Positions 25,264 to 34,174 of a DNA stretch of 64,000 bases are shown here, piece by piece. The position numbers and the translations under genes were made by a program. The notes below the pieces were generated by a model, which ran no database searches, was not told where the DNA came from, and saw nothing but the letters and a program-made list of their open reading frames with translations. Origin of the DNA: Geminisphaera colitermitum TAV2 (GTDB taxonomy: Bacteria > Verrucomicrobiota > Verrucomicrobiia > Opitutales > Opitutaceae); contig NZ_ABEA03000019.1 in NCBI RefSeq assembly GCF_000171235.2, positions 29,809-93,808 on the forward strand, written 5' to 3'. The first letter of the stretch is position 1. Every line of letters begins with the position of its first letter.

Positions 25264-26091
25264 TCAGCGGACGGACGGGGAGGAGGGAGGCGGCGGGGGC
25301 GGTTCGGGTTCGTAAATAAAACCCACGCCATGCACGGTGCGGATCGCGTCGAATGCCGGGTCGGCAATCGAATCGCTCGCGCCTCCCGCGCCTCCCGCAC
25401 CGTTCGCGCTGGCAGGCGTCTTAAAAAGGTCACGCACTTTAACGATGTATTGATCCAGAGAACGGCTGCGCACGTTGGCATGATCTCCCCATACGGCATG
25501 GATGAGCATTTTGCGCGTGATGACCACGCCCGCGTGTCGCTTGAGGCAGGCGATCAGCCCAATCTCCTTGCGTCCCAGTTTTACGATTCGCCCGTCGGCG
25601 AACTGGATTTCGAGTCGTTCGGGATTGATCGTCGCCCCGCAAAATTCGAAAGGCTCGTCGCTCACCGCCACGTTTTTCGTGATGGCGCTGTCATCGTCCG
25701 CCGGGCGTGTTTCCGTCCGGCGCAGCACGGCGCGCACCCGGGCCACGAGTTCAACGTAACTAAAGGGTTTCGTGACGTAGTCGTCGCCGCCGAGTTCAAG
25801 GCCTTTGACTTTGCTTGTTTCGAGTGTGTTGCCCGTGACGAAAATAACCGGCGTAGCGATGCCTTGCGAGCGCAGTTCTCCGATCAGTTCAAAACCCGTT
25901 TTGTCGGGCAGATTGATGTCGAGCAGGATCAGGCTGGCGTCGTTGTCCGCCAAAAACGCCTGCGCCGCCGCCGCACGCAGGCACACCTGCGTCCGCATTC
26001 CCGACTCCTGAAGGAAGCTGGCGATCAACTCCGCCAGGGCGGGCTCATCCTCCACGACAAGGATCAAGGGCTGGGGGGCGTCCGTGTTCAT
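25264..26091 (-). CDS. Response regulator, OmpR/PhoB type
   Basis: 275 aa from ATG 26091; a TTG six codons upstream is possible but less likely. Receiver domain (about 8-125) with the acidic pair VEDEP, phospho-acceptor Asp in LILLDINLP, Thr/Ser in FVTGNT and Lys in VTKPFSYVEL. The winged-helix effector (about 165-265) has LGRKEIGLIACLKRHAGVVI and IRTVHGVGFIYEPE. A Gly/Ala-rich insert (ANGAGGAGGASDS) lies in the effector domain. The C-terminus is Pro/Ser rich. No histidine kinase gene is adjacent, so the partner is unknown. Confidence 0.9.
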   Translation of the reverse strand: MNTDAPQPLILVVEDEPALAELIASFLQESGMRTQVCLRAAAAQAFLADNDASLILLDINLPDKTGFELIGELRSQGIATPVIFVTGNTLETSKVKGLELGGDDYVTKPFSYVELVARVRAVLRRTETRPADDDSAITKNVAVSDEPFEFCGATINPERLEIQFADGRIVKLGRKEIGLIACLKRHAGVVITRKMLIHAVWGDHANVRSRSLDQYIVKVRDLFKTPASANGAGGAGGASDSIADPAFDAIRTVHGVGFIYEPEPPPPPPSSPSVR

Positions 26092-26281
26092 GCAATGGGG
26101 CGCGGGCAAGGTGTCTTCGTTGGGTATGGCATTTTTTGTATGGAGAAAACCGATGCGTACGACCGGGCCTTGTCAAACGAGAGTGAGAAGACGGGAGCGC
26201 GCGCCGCGCCAAGGATAAGTCCAAGGCACGTGCGCGGAATTGCGAACGTCGGCGTCGCTGCGGAGGCAGACGTGGCGGCAA

Positions 26282-26297
26282 GGGGGGGGGGGGGGGG
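26282..26297. repeat. Poly-G tract (G16) after the DUF1015 gene
   Basis: The tract lies 4 nt beyond the stop codon of the - strand gene, so it is read as C16 in that gene's 3' untranslated region. Confidence 0.9.
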
Positions 26298-26301
26298 AGG
26301 C

Positions 26302-27516
26302 TCAGAAGGTATGCGTGACGAGGCCGGAACGCAGCTTGGGTTCAAACCAGGTGCTTTTCGGCGGCATGATCTGGCCGGCGTCGGCGATGTCCATGAGTTG
26401 GTCGATCGTCACCGGATACATCGAAAACGCCACTCCGCCCTCGGTGTCCACGCGCTTCACCAACTCCGCGGTGCCGCGGATGCCGCCGACAAAGTCCACG
26501 CGCTTGCTCGTGCGCGGGTCGTCGATGCCGAGCACGGGGGCGAGGAGTCTGTCTTGCAGCACGCTCACATCGAGGCGCGACACGGGGTCGGCGTCGGGCG
26601 CGGCCGCGCAACGCAGTCCGTACCATTTGCCGCCGAGGTACATGCTGACTTTGCCGACGGCGTCGGGCGCGGGGTGGGCGTTTTCTTCGAGTCCGAAGGT
26701 TTTTTTCACTTCGGCGAGGAACGCCTCGGGTGTGCGTCCGTTGAGGTCGGCGACGATGCGGTTGTAGGGGAGGATCTTGAGTTCGCTGGCGGGAAACAGC
26801 ACGCAGAGGAACCAGTTGTAATCCTCCGCGCCGGTGTGTTGCGGGTTGCGTTCGCGGCGCAGGCGGGCCACGCGGGCCGCGCTCGCGGCGCGGTGATGTC
26901 CGTCGGCAATGTAGGTGACGGGAACGTTGCCAAAGGCGGCGATGAAGTCCGCGCCGCCTTCGATCCGCCAAAAGGTGTGCCGGATGCCGTCGGGGGCGGT
27001 GAAGTCGTTTTGCGGGGCGCGCTTGACGGTGGCGTTAACGAGCGCGGTGACGTCGGGTTGGTCGCGGTAGGTGAGGAAAACGGGGCCGGTGTTGGCGCCG
27101 AGTGTGTCGATGAGTTTGGTGCGGTCGTCTTCTTTGTCGCGGCGGGTTTTTTCGTGTTTTTTGATGAGTTCGGCGTCGTAGTCCTCGACGTTGCAGAGGG
27201 CGACCAGTCCGCGCTGCACGTGCGCGCCCATCTGTTGCTGGTAGATGTAGAGGCTGGGTCCGGTCTCGCGCACGAGGATGCCGTCGCTCTGGAGTTTTTG
27301 GAAATTGGCGCGAGCCCGGGCATAAACGGCGTCGCTATAGGGATCGGTCCCGGCGGGCAGGTCGATTTCGGCGCGGTCTACGTGAAGGAGGCTGTGCGGC
27401 TTGCCTTGGGCAAGCGCCGCTGCCTCGGTGGCGTTGACGACGTCGTAGGGAACGCACGCCACCTCGGCGGCGTTTTGCGGAACGGGAACGAGACCGGTAA
27501 GAGCACGAATACGCAT
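26302..27516 (-). CDS. DUF1015 family protein
   Basis: 404 aa from ATG 27516 (MRIRALTGLVP); an in-frame ATG 15 codons upstream gives a less typical start. Family features include the N-terminal RALTGLVPVPQNAAEV and CVPYDVVNATEAAALAQG, the PHSLLHVDRAEIDLP segment, the central VTYIADGHHRAASAARVARL (the ADGHHR motif is near invariant in DUF1015), NWFLCVLFPASELKILPYNR and a C-terminal PPKSTWFEPKLRSGL. DUF1015 proteins are widespread, often near serA-type genes; their function is not settled, though a kinase-like role on serine has been suggested for related folds. No serA is adjacent here. Confidence 0.85.
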   Translation of the reverse strand: MRIRALTGLVPVPQNAAEVACVPYDVVNATEAAALAQGKPHSLLHVDRAEIDLPAGTDPYSDAVYARARANFQKLQSDGILVRETGPSLYIYQQQMGAHVQRGLVALCNVEDYDAELIKKHEKTRRDKEDDRTKLIDTLGANTGPVFLTYRDQPDVTALVNATVKRAPQNDFTAPDGIRHTFWRIEGGADFIAAFGNVPVTYIADGHHRAASAARVARLRRERNPQHTGAEDYNWFLCVLFPASELKILPYNRIVADLNGRTPEAFLAEVKKTFGLEENAHPAPDAVGKVSMYLGGKWYGLRCAAAPDADPVSRLDVSVLQDRLLAPVLGIDDPRTSKRVDFVGGIRGTAELVKRVDTEGGVAFSMYPVTIDQLMDIADAGQIMPPKSTWFEPKLRSGLVTHTF

Positions 27517-27557
27517 GGGAATGGAAACCGGCCATGCAACAGGACACGCCCGGCGCG

Positions 27558-28496
27558 TCAAGCGAGGGACGAGAGCATTGCAGGCGGGGATGCTGGGAAG
27601 GTCCGCGTCTGCATCAGTGCCTGCGCAAGCGGACAGCGGGCGGCATCGATGTCGCGTCCCTGACGGTACTGGTCGAGGAGTTGCGTGGAGCGCCGGGCCA
27701 GCATGCGCCGGACTTCGCGGCGACGACCCGCCACGCGCGGGATCGTCATGTGATCGTAGGCGGTCGTCTGGTGGCGCATCCAGGCGATGGTCGCCGCCTC
27801 CGCGCGTTGCTCGACCGGAATGCGCTCGGTGCGCGCCACCGTCCCGCTGCCCACCGGCACGGCATGCGCAGTAATCGCCCGGGCCATCGCCGCCGCCTCG
27901 TTCGCATAGCGCGGGGCAAAGGCAAGATAGCGGTGCACCGCGGCGTAAAACTCCTTTTCGTAATCAGCCTGTTCGGCGGCGCGCCGGGCGCGTCCGGCGT
28001 CGAGTTTTTTCTGATACGCCGGGTCCGCGCGTTCGATGTGCAACTCCGCCCGCAGAGCCTCAATCCGCGCCGCAGGAGCCCAGATGCCGCGCGAGAAGCG
28101 CTTGTTGCCCTTCACTTCGATAACCGTCCACGAAGGTCCGTCTGCCTTGATTCGCCGACTCAACGCGGCGTCGCCCGGAGGCAACAGCGCCCACTCGGAT
28201 GGAATCGGCAGCAACACACCGCCGGAGGTCTGCACATGACCCGGTTTTTGACTTATGCGAACTTCACGCGTTTGCGATGGCACGGCGGGAAAAAGCACCA
28301 CCGGCGCCGGCTGGCGCAAGCCATTCCTCCACCGCGCGTGGCGCGACCATCGCACAGGATCGGAGCACCTTGGGGACCGAATTTCGGGACGGAATAGGAC
28401 AGATACCACTTCTTCGGGTTCTTTTTTCGCTTCGGATCGAATGAGTGGACCGCCGATTCTCGTAGGGGAAATGTGCTGGCAACTGGCTGGCAGCAA
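27558..28496 (-). CDS. DUF2293 domain-containing protein
   Basis: 312 aa as drawn. Recognisable family blocks are EWALLPPGDAALSRRIKADG, VKGNKRFSRGIWAPAARIE and the C-terminal IAWMRHQTTAYDHMTIPRVA with a following Arg-rich helix, which match DUF2293 proteins. The first about 75 residues lack family resemblance and are Arg/Pro/Ser rich, so the true start is probably internal, near the REVRISQKPGH segment (about 28250). Function is unknown; basic charge suggests nucleic-acid contact. It stops 42 bp upstream of the DUF1015 start, possibly one transcript. Confidence 0.7.
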   Translation of the reverse strand: MLPASCQHISPTRIGGPLIRSEAKKEPEEVVSVLFRPEIRSPRCSDPVRWSRHARWRNGLRQPAPVVLFPAVPSQTREVRISQKPGHVQTSGGVLLPIPSEWALLPPGDAALSRRIKADGPSWTVIEVKGNKRFSRGIWAPAARIEALRAELHIERADPAYQKKLDAGRARRAAEQADYEKEFYAAVHRYLAFAPRYANEAAAMARAITAHAVPVGSGTVARTERIPVEQRAEAATIAWMRHQTTAYDHMTIPRVAGRRREVRRMLARRSTQLLDQYRQGRDIDAARCPLAQALMQTRTFPASPPAMLSSLA

Positions 28497-28574
28497 AACC
28501 CGCTAACAAGCCGAAAAACGGCCACCCAAGCACAAACCCAGAAAACACCCGCACCCGCGGATTTACCTATGAGA

Positions 28575-28602
28575 AAGGCCCGCTTCGAGTGAAGCGGGCC
28601 TT
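28575..28602. terminator. Bidirectional hairpin terminator after tRNA-Asp
   Basis: AAGGCCCGCTTC (28575-28586), loop GAGT, then GAAGCGGGCCTT (28591-28602), a perfect 12-bp stem. It stands 8 nt beyond the tRNA 3' end on the - strand and would close that transcript. Confidence 0.8.
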
Positions 28603-28610
28603 TTCAAAAC

Positions 28611-28687
28611 TGGCGGGATGGACGGGACTCGAACCCGCGACCTTCTGCGTGACAGGCAGACGCTCTAACCAGCTGAGCTACCACCCC
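28611..28687 (-). tRNA. tRNA-Asp (GTC)
   Basis: 77 nt including an encoded CCA. Acceptor GGGGTGG pairs with CCATCCC (one G-U). The D arm has AGCTCAGCTGGTTAGAGC. The anticodon stem-loop TCTGC-CTGTCAC-GCAGA gives anticodon GTC. The T arm is CGGGTTCGAGTCCCG. Standard tRNA-Asp identity elements (G73, GTC) are present. Confidence 0.97.
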
Positions 28688-28706
28688 GGAATGGGAAAGG
28701 GCGCTG

Positions 28707-28734
28707 ACCGTAGAAACCGGGACTCCTCTGTCAA
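28707..28734 (-). promoter_or_regulatory. Sigma-70-type promoter of tRNA-Asp
   Basis: On the - strand TTGACA (28734-28729), a 16-bp spacer and TACGGT (28712-28707). The expected transcription start falls about 10-13 nt before the tRNA 5' end. Confidence 0.6.
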
Positions 28735-28939
28735 GCGCGGTTTCGGAAGTTTTTCGGAAGTTTTTTTCATTTTCTGAATTTCGTCCGCCAACGCCCATGT
28801 TCACTATACGAAACTACACTCAACCGCGGATACAGGCTTGCGGTGAGACTGTTTGCAGGACGCATTCACTCGCTCCGCCTCCTCTGCCGGAGTTTGTTCC
28901 CACCGAACCTTTTTTGACGTTAAACCTATCCACCACACC

Positions 28940-30022
28940 ATGGCCCACCAAAAATCAGACGGCATGAACTACGCCCCCCAGGGCAAACCCAGTCCCGTTG
29001 TCAAACCCGGTGAATTCGTCTTCGCCGCCACCCATCTCGACCACGGTCACATCAACGGCCAGTGCAACGGCCTCATCGAAGCCGGCGCGCAACTCAAATG
29101 GGTTTACGACGCCGATCCGAAAAAGCTGGAGGATTTCCGCTCCCGCTACCCGCAGGCCAAAGCCGCCCGCTCGCTCGACGAAATCCTCGACGACAAGGAC
29201 GTGAACCTCGTCGCCGCCGCCGCCATCCCCAATCTCCGCGGCCCCCTCGGCTGCCGCGTCATGGAAGCCGGCAAAAACTACTTCACCGACAAACCCCCCT
29301 TCACCACCCTCGACCAACTCGACCAAGCCAAGGCCACCGTCGCCCGCACCGGACGCAAATACGCCGTCTATTTCAGCGAACGCCTGCATGTGGAGTCCGC
29401 CATGTTTGCCACCGAACTCGTGCAACAAGGCGCCATTGGCCGCGTCATCCAAGTGATCGGCCTCGGCCCCCACCGCCTCAGCAAAGCGAGCCGCCCCGAC
29501 TGGTTCTTCAAAAAGGAACAATATGGCGGCATTCTCTGCGACATCGGCAGCCACCAGTTTGAACAATTTCTGACCTTCACCGGCGCGACCGACGCCACCG
29601 TGACCAACGCCGCCGTCGGCAACTACGCCAACCCCGACACGCCCGAACTCGAAGACTTCGGCGAAGCCAACCTCGTCGGCGACAACGGCGCCACCAACTA
29701 CATCCGCGTGGACTGGTTCACCCCCAACGGCCTCGGCACCTGGGGCGACGGCCGCATGACCATCCTCGGCACCAAGGGCTACATCGAATTGCGCAAGTAT
29801 CTCGACGTCGGTCGCGAAAAGAGCGGCGACCACGTTTACCTCGTGGACGACAAGGGCGAACACCACCTGCACGTCGCGGGCAAGGTCGGCTTCCGCTTCT
29901 TTGGCGAACTCATCCTCGACTGCCTCAACGGTACCGAGAAAGCCATGACACAGCGCCACACCTTCAAGGCCGCCGAACTCTGCCTCCGCGCCCAGGCCGC
30001 CGCCCGCCGCCTGACACCCTGA
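28940..30022 (+). CDS. Gfo/Idh/MocA-family dehydrogenase
   Basis: 360 aa from ATG 28940; a longer reading starts at 28853 but its extra 29 residues look unlike the family. The N-terminal Rossmann domain (about 18-140) lacks a strict GxGxxG: it reads ATHLDHGHINGQCNGLIEAG, with HG at the turn. The family EKP-type catalytic Lys lies in NYFTDKPPFTTLDQLD (about 115), here DKP. The C-terminal sheet has ICDIGSHQFEQFL (catalytic His region) and GTWGDGRMTILGTKGYIELR. Substrate unknown, probably a sugar or polyol. A C21 run follows the stop at 30036. Confidence 0.85.
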   Translation: MAHQKSDGMNYAPQGKPSPVVKPGEFVFAATHLDHGHINGQCNGLIEAGAQLKWVYDADPKKLEDFRSRYPQAKAARSLDEILDDKDVNLVAAAAIPNLRGPLGCRVMEAGKNYFTDKPPFTTLDQLDQAKATVARTGRKYAVYFSERLHVESAMFATELVQQGAIGRVIQVIGLGPHRLSKASRPDWFFKKEQYGGILCDIGSHQFEQFLTFTGATDATVTNAAVGNYANPDTPELEDFGEANLVGDNGATNYIRVDWFTPNGLGTWGDGRMTILGTKGYIELRKYLDVGREKSGDHVYLVDDKGEHHLHVAGKVGFRFFGELILDCLNGTEKAMTQRHTFKAAELCLRAQAAARRLTP

Positions 30023-30035
30023 CCGCGCAACCCGT

Positions 30036-30056
30036 CCCCCCCCCCCCCCCCCCCCC
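30036..30056. repeat. Poly-C tract (C21)
   Basis: Twenty-one C in a row, 14 nt after the stop of the dehydrogenase gene, between two convergent genes. Confidence 0.9.
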
Positions 30057-30123
30057 TCGCCAACCGGCCTGTCCGCGCCCGCATCGAAAAATGCGGGCGC
30101 TGTTTTTTTTCTCCTTCCGTCAG

Positions 30124-31029
30124 TCAAAAAAACTTCGCCAGCCGCCCGCGCACATCGGCGGCGAAACGCTCGATGTAAGCCTGCGCATAAGCGGCCACAT
30201 CCAGCGACGCATCCGCCACCAGCGGCGTCAAATCCATCGCCCACGTGATACCCTCAAACGCATCCGTCGCGTGTGAGGTGTGATACGTCGCATGCGCCAG
30301 CCGCCGCCCTGCCGTGGCAAGGTCATAACGTTTGCCGCCCGAAATCTGCGAATCAAACACCCCCACGAGCGCCGCCGCGACGTTTGGGTAACGCCCCGCG
30401 TCGAGCACCTGTTTGTCCGCGTCGAGCATCCAGTCGAGATCACGCCACACCTCGCAACCCAGCACACGCTTCGGACGCTTTTCAGCCGGCAGCGCGCGCA
30501 ACGCGCGTAGCGAATGCGCCAATACAGCAATGTGCGTGTCGTGCTTGTCCGCCGGCTGGTGCAGATAAACCACCTCCAACGCCGACGCCGTCTCGAAAAT
30601 CTTCACCAAATCGCCGTGAACATCCGCGTTGCCGCGGTCCTTCACTGCCGCGCTCGGATGCGCCAGTTGCACCTGCACACTGTAGTCGCCAACGAAAGCC
30701 GCCTTGCGCTGCTCATGACGCCGCACGGACTGCATCCGCGCGTCATCAAAATCTCCATACAACCCCGTGCGCGGACTTCCCGCGCCGTTCGTGACCACCA
30801 CGCCGCTGAACCAGCGATCATCGCGCCCGAAACACTCCGCAATGCCTGGGTAGGCCATGATCTCGATATCGTCCTGGTGAGTCGCCACGCACAGATGCGT
30901 GGTGCGCGCCAGCGCCGCCTCGACCGTGAGGCTGGCGGCGGAACCGGAGTTCGCGTCGATGCCCGGAATCGAGGGGGGGGGGGGGGGGACAGGGATAAAA
31001 ACATCGACATCGGATCGTGCGAATTTCAT
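30124..31029 (-). CDS. PIG-L (LmbE-type) deacetylase family protein
   Basis: 301 aa from ATG 31029; the upstream in-frame ATG adds 23 unlikely residues. These zinc enzymes remove N-acetyl groups from sugars. The metal motif is THQDDIEI (about residues 50-57), where most members have HPDD. A later His cluster (YLHQPADKHDTHIAVLAHSL, about 175) fits the third zinc ligand region HxxH. A 16-C run (30973-30988 as G) encodes VPPPPPS near the N-terminus. The gene is convergent with the dehydrogenase gene; a shared sugar pathway is possible. Confidence 0.75.
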   Translation of the reverse strand: MKFARSDVDVFIPVPPPPPSIPGIDANSGSAASLTVEAALARTTHLCVATHQDDIEIMAYPGIAECFGRDDRWFSGVVVTNGAGSPRTGLYGDFDDARMQSVRRHEQRKAAFVGDYSVQVQLAHPSAAVKDRGNADVHGDLVKIFETASALEVVYLHQPADKHDTHIAVLAHSLRALRALPAEKRPKRVLGCEVWRDLDWMLDADKQVLDAGRYPNVAAALVGVFDSQISGGKRYDLATAGRRLAHATYHTSHATDAFEGITWAMDLTPLVADASLDVAAYAQAYIERFAADVRGRLAKFF

Positions 31030-31086
31030 GGGAGCAAAGCGGAAGAATAAAACATTCGGAGCATTCTTTTTAACGGGAAGAATCAA

Positions 31087-31162
31087 CCACAGAGACACAG
31101 AGGCAAGGAGGACAAATCCACGAGTATCTTTTTAACCGAACCACACCTCTGTGTGCTTCTGT
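31087..31162. repeat. Imperfect inverted repeat of the CCACAGAGACACAGAGG type
   Basis: CCACAGAGACACAGAGG (31087-31103) faces CCTCTGTGTGCTTCTGT (31146-31162). The words resemble the CTCTGCG-type repeats near 52195-52298. The rest of 31030-31200 holds no gene. Confidence 0.65.
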
Positions 31163-31200
31163 TCCCGATGCATCTATGTATTTACGGTCAAATTTCATTT

Positions 31201-32289
31201 TCAGCGTTCCCCGCTCCGTGGCGGCGCCGTCTCACCATCCACCCACACCCCCGGCAGCGACACCACCTGCGGATGCGCAGGCAGCCCCATCTCGTTACGC
31301 ATCAGATACCCCCCAAGAATATCCACCGCCGTTATTCCAATGTTTCTCACCATTTGATCAATGCCGGCATGATGCGCCCACCGCCCCTCGGTCTGTTTGT
31401 CCAAAACCGCGAATGCCAGATCACCCGGCACCTCCACACCCGCATTCTCCCTGAGAAAACTCAACGATTCCGCCAACTCCACGCCCAGCAACACATCCGG
31501 TTTCCATCGTTTGTACCACGTCAGCATCCGCTTCCTGTTCGACGGTTCCATCATCGGCGGGATATGTGCACTTTTCGGCAGGTATCGGAACTGGCATGAC
31601 AAGAAACCGCCCAACCAATGATTGCGCAACCGGTCATCCGTCCACTGTTCCATGACCAGCGCCGGACGCCGGTAACCCAGCCGCCGCAACTCCCCCAACG
31701 CCAGATGCACCGACTGCATCTTGTCGTTTATCACCCGGCTCGTCTCCGGCCACAGGCACGAGTATCCGATGGCCACGCACGCGAAATGCTCCCATTGCAA
31801 CTCCAACCGTCCCCCTGGCTCCATTTGCGGACCGATCACGATGCCCCGCACGCCGCGGTTTCGCAACACTCTCCCCAGCCGCGCCTCCGTCATGTCCTCA
31901 TCCACGGTGTAGTGTTCCAGTCGATACCCGAGTTCCGCCGCCCGCGCCTGCGCTCCCTGAAACTCACGAAAAAACGGAGTTTGTTTCACGAGTTCCTCCG
32001 GGCTCAATCGTGTGACAAATCCCAGCGATTCCATCCGCTTTGCCGACCGGTTTCTCCGCAAATAATCCATCAGCCGCGTCACTTCCGGATTCTGCTGATA
32101 CCCCAGTTCTCGTGCCAGAGCCTGAATGCGTCCCCGTGTCGCCACCGACACGCGGGGATGATTGCGCAACGCCATCGAAATCGTCGCCACCGAGACATTC
32201 GCCGCCCGTGCGATTTCCCGAAGTGACGGGGGCACTTGGGTGCCCGATGGAGGCGATGAGGTTGATGTGTTTACCAAGCTCGATGACAT
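31201..32289 (-). CDS. LacI-family transcriptional regulator
   Basis: 362 aa. The HTH is at about 22-65: LREIARAANVSVATISMALR, then the hinge helix region RVSVATRGRIQALARELGYQ. A periplasmic-binding-like effector domain follows (about 85-345), with GIVIGPQMEPGG, RRPALVMEQWTDDR and a C-terminal dimer part. It is divergent from the PEP-CTERM gene at 32433 with 143 bp between the starts. It most likely represses the locus to its right in response to a sugar. Confidence 0.9.
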   Translation of the reverse strand: MSSSLVNTSTSSPPSGTQVPPSLREIARAANVSVATISMALRNHPRVSVATRGRIQALARELGYQQNPEVTRLMDYLRRNRSAKRMESLGFVTRLSPEELVKQTPFFREFQGAQARAAELGYRLEHYTVDEDMTEARLGRVLRNRGVRGIVIGPQMEPGGRLELQWEHFACVAIGYSCLWPETSRVINDKMQSVHLALGELRRLGYRRPALVMEQWTDDRLRNHWLGGFLSCQFRYLPKSAHIPPMMEPSNRKRMLTWYKRWKPDVLLGVELAESLSFLRENAGVEVPGDLAFAVLDKQTEGRWAHHAGIDQMVRNIGITAVDILGGYLMRNEMGLPAHPQVVSLPGVWVDGETAPPRSGER

Positions 32290-32322
32290 GCAGCGAAAAG
32301 ACGACCAAAATTCTAACTGTTA

Positions 32323-32340
32323 AGCAACGCCGCAGTTGCT
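32323..32340. promoter_or_regulatory. Candidate LacI-type operator
   Basis: AGCAAC-GCCGCA-GTTGCT is an 18-bp palindrome with 6-bp arms in the gap between lacI-type gene and the PEP-CTERM gene. A second small palindrome, TAACTGTTA (32314-32322), is directly next to it. Binding is inferred from symmetry and position only. Confidence 0.35.
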
Positions 32341-32432
32341 CTCCGAATACGACAATATCAATCAATGCACATCGCCTTCGCTCCCGTGATTCAGTCATGC
32401 GGAGACCGTTAACCATCAATCCACCAAGCATC

Positions 32433-33368
32433 ATGAACTTATTGAAAAAAATCACCACGTTCCCGGCATTTCAACCCAATTGGACCGGACGTCATTGCAA
32501 CGCTGCTTTCCTTTGGGTCGTTTTCGCTATTTTTGCAATGCCATCAGACGGCATTTCAGCAGTCACAATTCCCGCGCCACTGCTTGATTACAGCTTTAAC
32601 GCGACGACGAGCAACGCTGGTTCGCTGAGCAACGCGGATCTCACAATTTCAGGAGGCGGAGGGAATGCCAAAATTGGGGCCGACAAATCCGGCGTTTCCG
32701 GGCTGGCGGGCGATTACGCGTTTGTGACCGCAAACACCAGCCACGGTTCAAATGGCGGAACCGGTGTTGCGCAAAGCACCACGGCAGACCTGCCGGAACT
32801 CTCCTCTTTTACGATAACCGGCTGGTTCAAAACCAGCACGGCCATCAATAATGGCGGTTACCTTTTTGCCTCCGGGTCAATCACACTGCGGACAAACTCC
32901 GTGGACATCTCGACCGGTTGCCTGAACCTGAGCGTTGAGGGCAAAAACAGCGGACGCACCTCCCTAGCTCTTCCCAATCTGTATGCGAACACCAACCAAT
33001 GGGTTTTCTTCGCCGTGACGTTCAATGGGGCGCAGGCTTCATTCTACCAAGGCGACACAGTCACCGGCGTATCCACGCGTTCCAACCTGACCCTCGCCAA
33101 CGACTCGTTCGACCCGGCGGCAGGAGTGCTCATTGGAAACAACGGAAAAACCGTTTATGCCGATACCCGCGCTTTCGCTGGCAGCCTTGATAACATCCGC
33201 TTCTTCGACTCGGCCCTGTCGATCGAACAACTGGAAAAGATTCGAACCGCTGACACCCTGAACCAAAGCCTCGCCAGCCTTAACATTCCGGAACCCGCAT
33301 CCGTCACTTTCCTGTTCGGCACGATTGCCATCCTCACCCTTGCCGGACTGAAAAGATGGAAAGCATAG
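32433..33368 (+). CDS. PEP-CTERM secreted protein with LamG-like domain
   Basis: 311 aa from ATG 32433. The signal region is at about 20-43 (NAAFLWVVFAIFAMPSDGIS), after a longer than usual N-region. A LamG/concanavalin-like domain fills about 45-285 (SFTITGWFKTSTAINNGGYL, WVFFAVTFNGAQASFYQGD, AFAGSLDNIRFFDSALSIEQ). The C-terminus has the sorting signal of PEP-CTERM proteins: IPEPASVTFLF, a hydrophobic helix, and a basic end (GLKRWKA). Such proteins are cut by exosortase and released to the surface or matrix. It leads the group of three + strand genes. Confidence 0.85.
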   Translation: MNLLKKITTFPAFQPNWTGRHCNAAFLWVVFAIFAMPSDGISAVTIPAPLLDYSFNATTSNAGSLSNADLTISGGGGNAKIGADKSGVSGLAGDYAFVTANTSHGSNGGTGVAQSTTADLPELSSFTITGWFKTSTAINNGGYLFASGSITLRTNSVDISTGCLNLSVEGKNSGRTSLALPNLYANTNQWVFFAVTFNGAQASFYQGDTVTGVSTRSNLTLANDSFDPAAGVLIGNNGKTVYADTRAFAGSLDNIRFFDSALSIEQLEKIRTADTLNQSLASLNIPEPASVTFLFGTIAILTLAGLKRWKA

Positions 33369-33406
33369 AGGACTCCCCCTCCCCCCCCCCCGCCGCCGCA
33401 TTCCCC

Positions 33407-34126
33407 ATGAAAAACAAAGCGACAAAACACCCTTCCGACAGACGAGGCGGAGTCTGTCGGAAAAACACCAGTGAGCATCGTCGCCCCCCGCTAGCCGCCG
33501 CATTCACGCTCATCGAACTGCTGGTGTGCATCGCCATCATCGGCATACTGGCTGGCCTTGTCATCGCCGTGGTTGCGCCCGTCCGCATAAAAGCGCGAAC
33601 CACACAATGCCTCTCCAACATGCGACAAGCCGGCGTCGCGTTTTCGCTCTACGCAAACGACACCCACAACTTGCTGCCTGTTCAAAAAACCGACGCCCTC
33701 GGTGTCAAAAACGACGCCGGTTGGGTTGCGCAAATAAAACCCTATTGCGACTACAAGGTGTTGCTCTGTCCCGAAAGCAAGGCGCCGTATCCAAGCGCCA
33801 GCTACTACTACAACTCCTTCGCCTCCACTTTCTCACTTTCCAATCGCGGGCCAGTGAGTCAGTCCGAGGCGGCGGCGGCTCCGGCGCGCTACATCCTGTT
33901 GCTCGACGGTCGCCTTAACATTGAAACACCAGGCATGGGTTCCTACATCATCACAACCGTGGATGCAGCCAGCGCAGGCGTGCGCCCGCACCCATTCGGA
34001 GGCGAACGCAACGGAGGGCGCACGGTGCTGTTCATGGACGGACACGTGAAACTCGTCCGCGTGTATCCGACAAACACACTCAACTGGAAACAACTCCAAT
34101 GGCCCAACGGCGCAGGCGGCGGTTAA
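33407..34126 (+). CDS. Prepilin-like (type II secretion/pilin) protein
   Basis: 239 aa from ATG 33407. The prepilin peptidase site and hydrophobic helix are clear: AFTLIELLVCIAIIGILAGL (about 35-54), where cleavage would be before F. The C-terminal part contains NMRQAGVAFSLYANDTHNLL and a final GGRTVLFMDGHVKLVRV, typical of the abundant DUF1559-like/H-X9-DG prepilin group of planctomycetes and verrucomicrobia. A perfect hairpin (33433-33462, arms TTCCGACAGAC) lies in the coding N-region, so the first 30 residues contain inserted DNA. A C5TC11 run lies just before the start. Confidence 0.8.
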   Translation: MKNKATKHPSDRRGGVCRKNTSEHRRPPLAAAFTLIELLVCIAIIGILAGLVIAVVAPVRIKARTTQCLSNMRQAGVAFSLYANDTHNLLPVQKTDALGVKNDAGWVAQIKPYCDYKVLLCPESKAPYPSASYYYNSFASTFSLSNRGPVSQSEAAAAPARYILLLDGRLNIETPGMGSYIITTVDAASAGVRPHPFGGERNGGRTVLFMDGHVKLVRVYPTNTLNWKQLQWPNGAGGG

Positions 34127-34174
34127 TAAAAATCCGACCTGTTGCGTCCTCCCCCCCCCCGCATTTCGATTAGC

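Noticed and set aside
25330..27663. 777-codon + strand frame over the response regulator and DUF1015 genes
   Set aside because: It covers two well supported - strand genes and has biased shadow composition.
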